This document shows, piece by piece, positions 63,018 to 64,000 of a stretch of DNA of 64,000 bases; within the stretch, counting starts at the first letter, position 1, and each line of letters opens with the position of its first letter. Source of the stretch: Streptosporangium album (GTDB lineage: Bacteria; Actinomycetota; Actinomycetes; Streptosporangiales; Streptosporangiaceae). The notes under the pieces were generated by a model, which was not told the origin of the DNA, did no database searches, and saw only the letters and a list, made by a program, of their open reading frames with translations. The DNA is taken from the NCBI RefSeq assembly GCF_014203795.1, contig NZ_JACHJU010000003.1:310001-374000 (forward strand), in the 5' to 3' direction. The translations under genes and the position numbers were made by a program.

Positions 63018-63778
63018 AGGGAGGTCCTCGTTTCCGCGCCGCCGCGCGACCAGGGGGTGACCAGCCGGGCGACGAGCGTGACGACCCCGTAGCCGAGGCC
63101 CGCGATCAGGCCCGCCACGAGCGCCAGTCCCCATGTGCGGGGGACCTGGAACTGCTGCTGGGAGATCATCAGGGAGACGCCGAGCCCCTGGTCGTTGCTG
63201 CCGAGGTACTCTCCGATGATCGCGCCGAGCAGTGCGGAGGGAGCCGAGATCTTCAGCCCGGCGAACGTGCTCGGCAGGGCCGCGATGACCTGGACGTGGC
63301 GGAGCTTGGCCAGGCGGCCCCCGCCGTACACGGTGATGAGGTCGAGGCTGGTCCGCTCGGCCGAGCGCAGGCCGAGCAGGGCGCCGATGAGCGTGGTGAA
63401 GAAGACCGAGATGGCGGCCAGGAACACCACCGTGGCCGGGCCGCCGAAGACGACCAGGATGATCGGGCCGACGGCCAGCAGCGGGATGCAGTAGCTGATC
63501 ACGGCGAGCTGGGTGGCCACGGCCTCCAGCCGCGGGACGAGCAGCACGATCAGGGCGACGGCGATCGCCAGTCCGTTGCCCCAGGCGAAGCCCTGCAGGG
63601 CCGCGGTCACGGTGGCCGACACGTTGGGCCCGTAGAAGGCCCAGCCGTCCTTCTGCATCGCGGCCAGCACCGCCCACGGGGTCGGCACCGCGCCGTCGCC
63701 CGCGAAGACGGTCACCGCCAGCACCCACCACAGGCCGATCAGGACGACGACGCCGAGGAGGCCGTACACCCGCCTCAT
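63014..63778 (-). CDS. ABC transporter permease (NMT1/ThiX-like importer), first permease
   Basis: A 254-residue permease with six helices (VYGLLGVVVLIGLWWVLAVT onward) and an EAA loop LGLRSAERTSLDLITVYGGG, RLAKLRHVQV. It pairs with the permease encoded downstream, to which it is similar in the EAA region, making a heterodimeric channel. The ATG at 63778 shares one base with the stop of the ATPase gene. Confidence 0.88.
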   Translation of the reverse strand: MRRVYGLLGVVVLIGLWWVLAVTVFAGDGAVPTPWAVLAAMQKDGWAFYGPNVSATVTAALQGFAWGNGLAIAVALIVLLVPRLEAVATQLAVISYCIPLLAVGPIILVVFGGPATVVFLAAISVFFTTLIGALLGLRSAERTSLDLITVYGGGRLAKLRHVQVIAALPSTFAGLKISAPSALLGAIIGEYLGSNDQGLGVSLMISQQQFQVPRTWGLALVAGLIAGLGYGVVTLVARLVTPWSRGGAETRTSL

Positions 63779-64000
63779 CAGCCACCCTGCCCGTGACCGA
63801 AGAGCAGGTCGCTGAGGTGGTCGTGGAGCGCGTGGAACTCCGGGGTACGCATCATCTCGGGGGTGCGCGGGCGCGGCAGGTCGATCTCCACCAGTTCGAC
63901 GACGCGGCCCGGCCGCGGGCTCATGACCGCGACGACGTCGGAGAGGAAGATCGCCTCGCCTATGCCGTGGGTGACCATCAGCGTCGTCGCGGGCTTCTCG
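63778..64000 (-). CDS. ABC transporter ATP-binding protein, C-terminal part (runs off the window end)
   Basis: The last 73 or so residues of an SsuB/TauB-type ATPase. The H-loop is [20 protein letters not shown], followed by [20 protein letters not shown], the usual end of this family. The Walker motifs are beyond base 64000. The stop shares a base with the permease start. Confidence 0.88.
   Translation of the reverse strand, partial: EKPATTLMVTHGIGEAIFLSDVVAVMSPRPGRVVELVEIDLPRPRTPEMMRTPEFHALHDHLSDLLFGHGQGG

Noticed and set aside
60495-63092. An 865-codon plus-strand open frame
   Set aside because: It covers the end of the TRIC gene in the wrong frame and the antisense of MocR and a permease; no domain is visible.

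Overview
This is a high-GC actinobacterial chromosome segment. The markers are GTG/TTG starts, strong G/C preference at codon third positions, a mycothiol ligase (mshC), a FabG-FabI (InhA-type) pair, 1154-residue cobalamin methionine synthase, SARP/AfsR-type regulators, a 6C-like small RNA and many apparently leaderless genes. Gene content fits a filamentous actinomycete, probably of the Streptosporangiales; that placement is an inference.

Layout. 1-8.4 kb: the start of a membrane protein, a flavoprotein-like oxidoreductase, a site-2 protease with CBS domains, a RecB-type nuclease, a two-component system with a palindromic operator candidate, a LysR regulator, a decayed azlC-azlD region carrying the right end of an IS605/TnpB-type element, and a GNAT acetyltransferase. 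8.4-20.3 kb: two complete peptide/nickel-type ABC importer operons on the minus strand, with different gene order. 20.6-27.3 kb: a small membrane protein, a HAD phosphatase coupled to metH, a PAC2 protein, and a TetR-like protein without a visible HTH. 27.3-30.7 kb: a decayed nitrate assimilation locus (uroporphyrinogen-III-synthase-like regulator, nirD, an in-frame nasA/nirB chimera, a narK pseudogene, GlnR-like boxes). 30.8-48.1 kb: housekeeping genes (peptide deformylase, cold-shock protein, mshC, NRDE, SCO1664/DUF3090 pair, aldo/keto reductase, fabG-fabI, tldD-tldE, dodecin, DUF3099, 6C-like RNA, mobA-moaA, rtcB). 48.6-55.5 kb: accessory specialised-metabolism region with a SARP, a shortened AfsR-like protein, a candidate RiPP pair (41-residue peptide plus PqqD-like-domain protein), UbiA prenyltransferase and an srsABC-like phenolic-lipid operon. 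55.6-64 kb: secreted protein, acyl-CoA ligase, POT transporter, TRIC-type channel, MocR regulator and an NMT1/ThiX-type ABC importer running off the edge.

How it fits together. MoaA/MobA would supply molybdenum cofactor, but the nitrate reductase and most of the NADH-nitrite reductase that could use it here have been deleted, leaving NirD and a fusion that keeps only one Fe-S domain from each enzyme. Several loci (azlCD, narK, nasA/nirB, the AfsR-like gene, a histidine-kinase stub) show the same signature of internal deletion, so the segment appears to have lost DNA repeatedly. The most promising undescribed unit is the candidate RiPP locus at 50.3-51.7 kb, with a strong intercistronic hairpin between peptide and putative enzyme.
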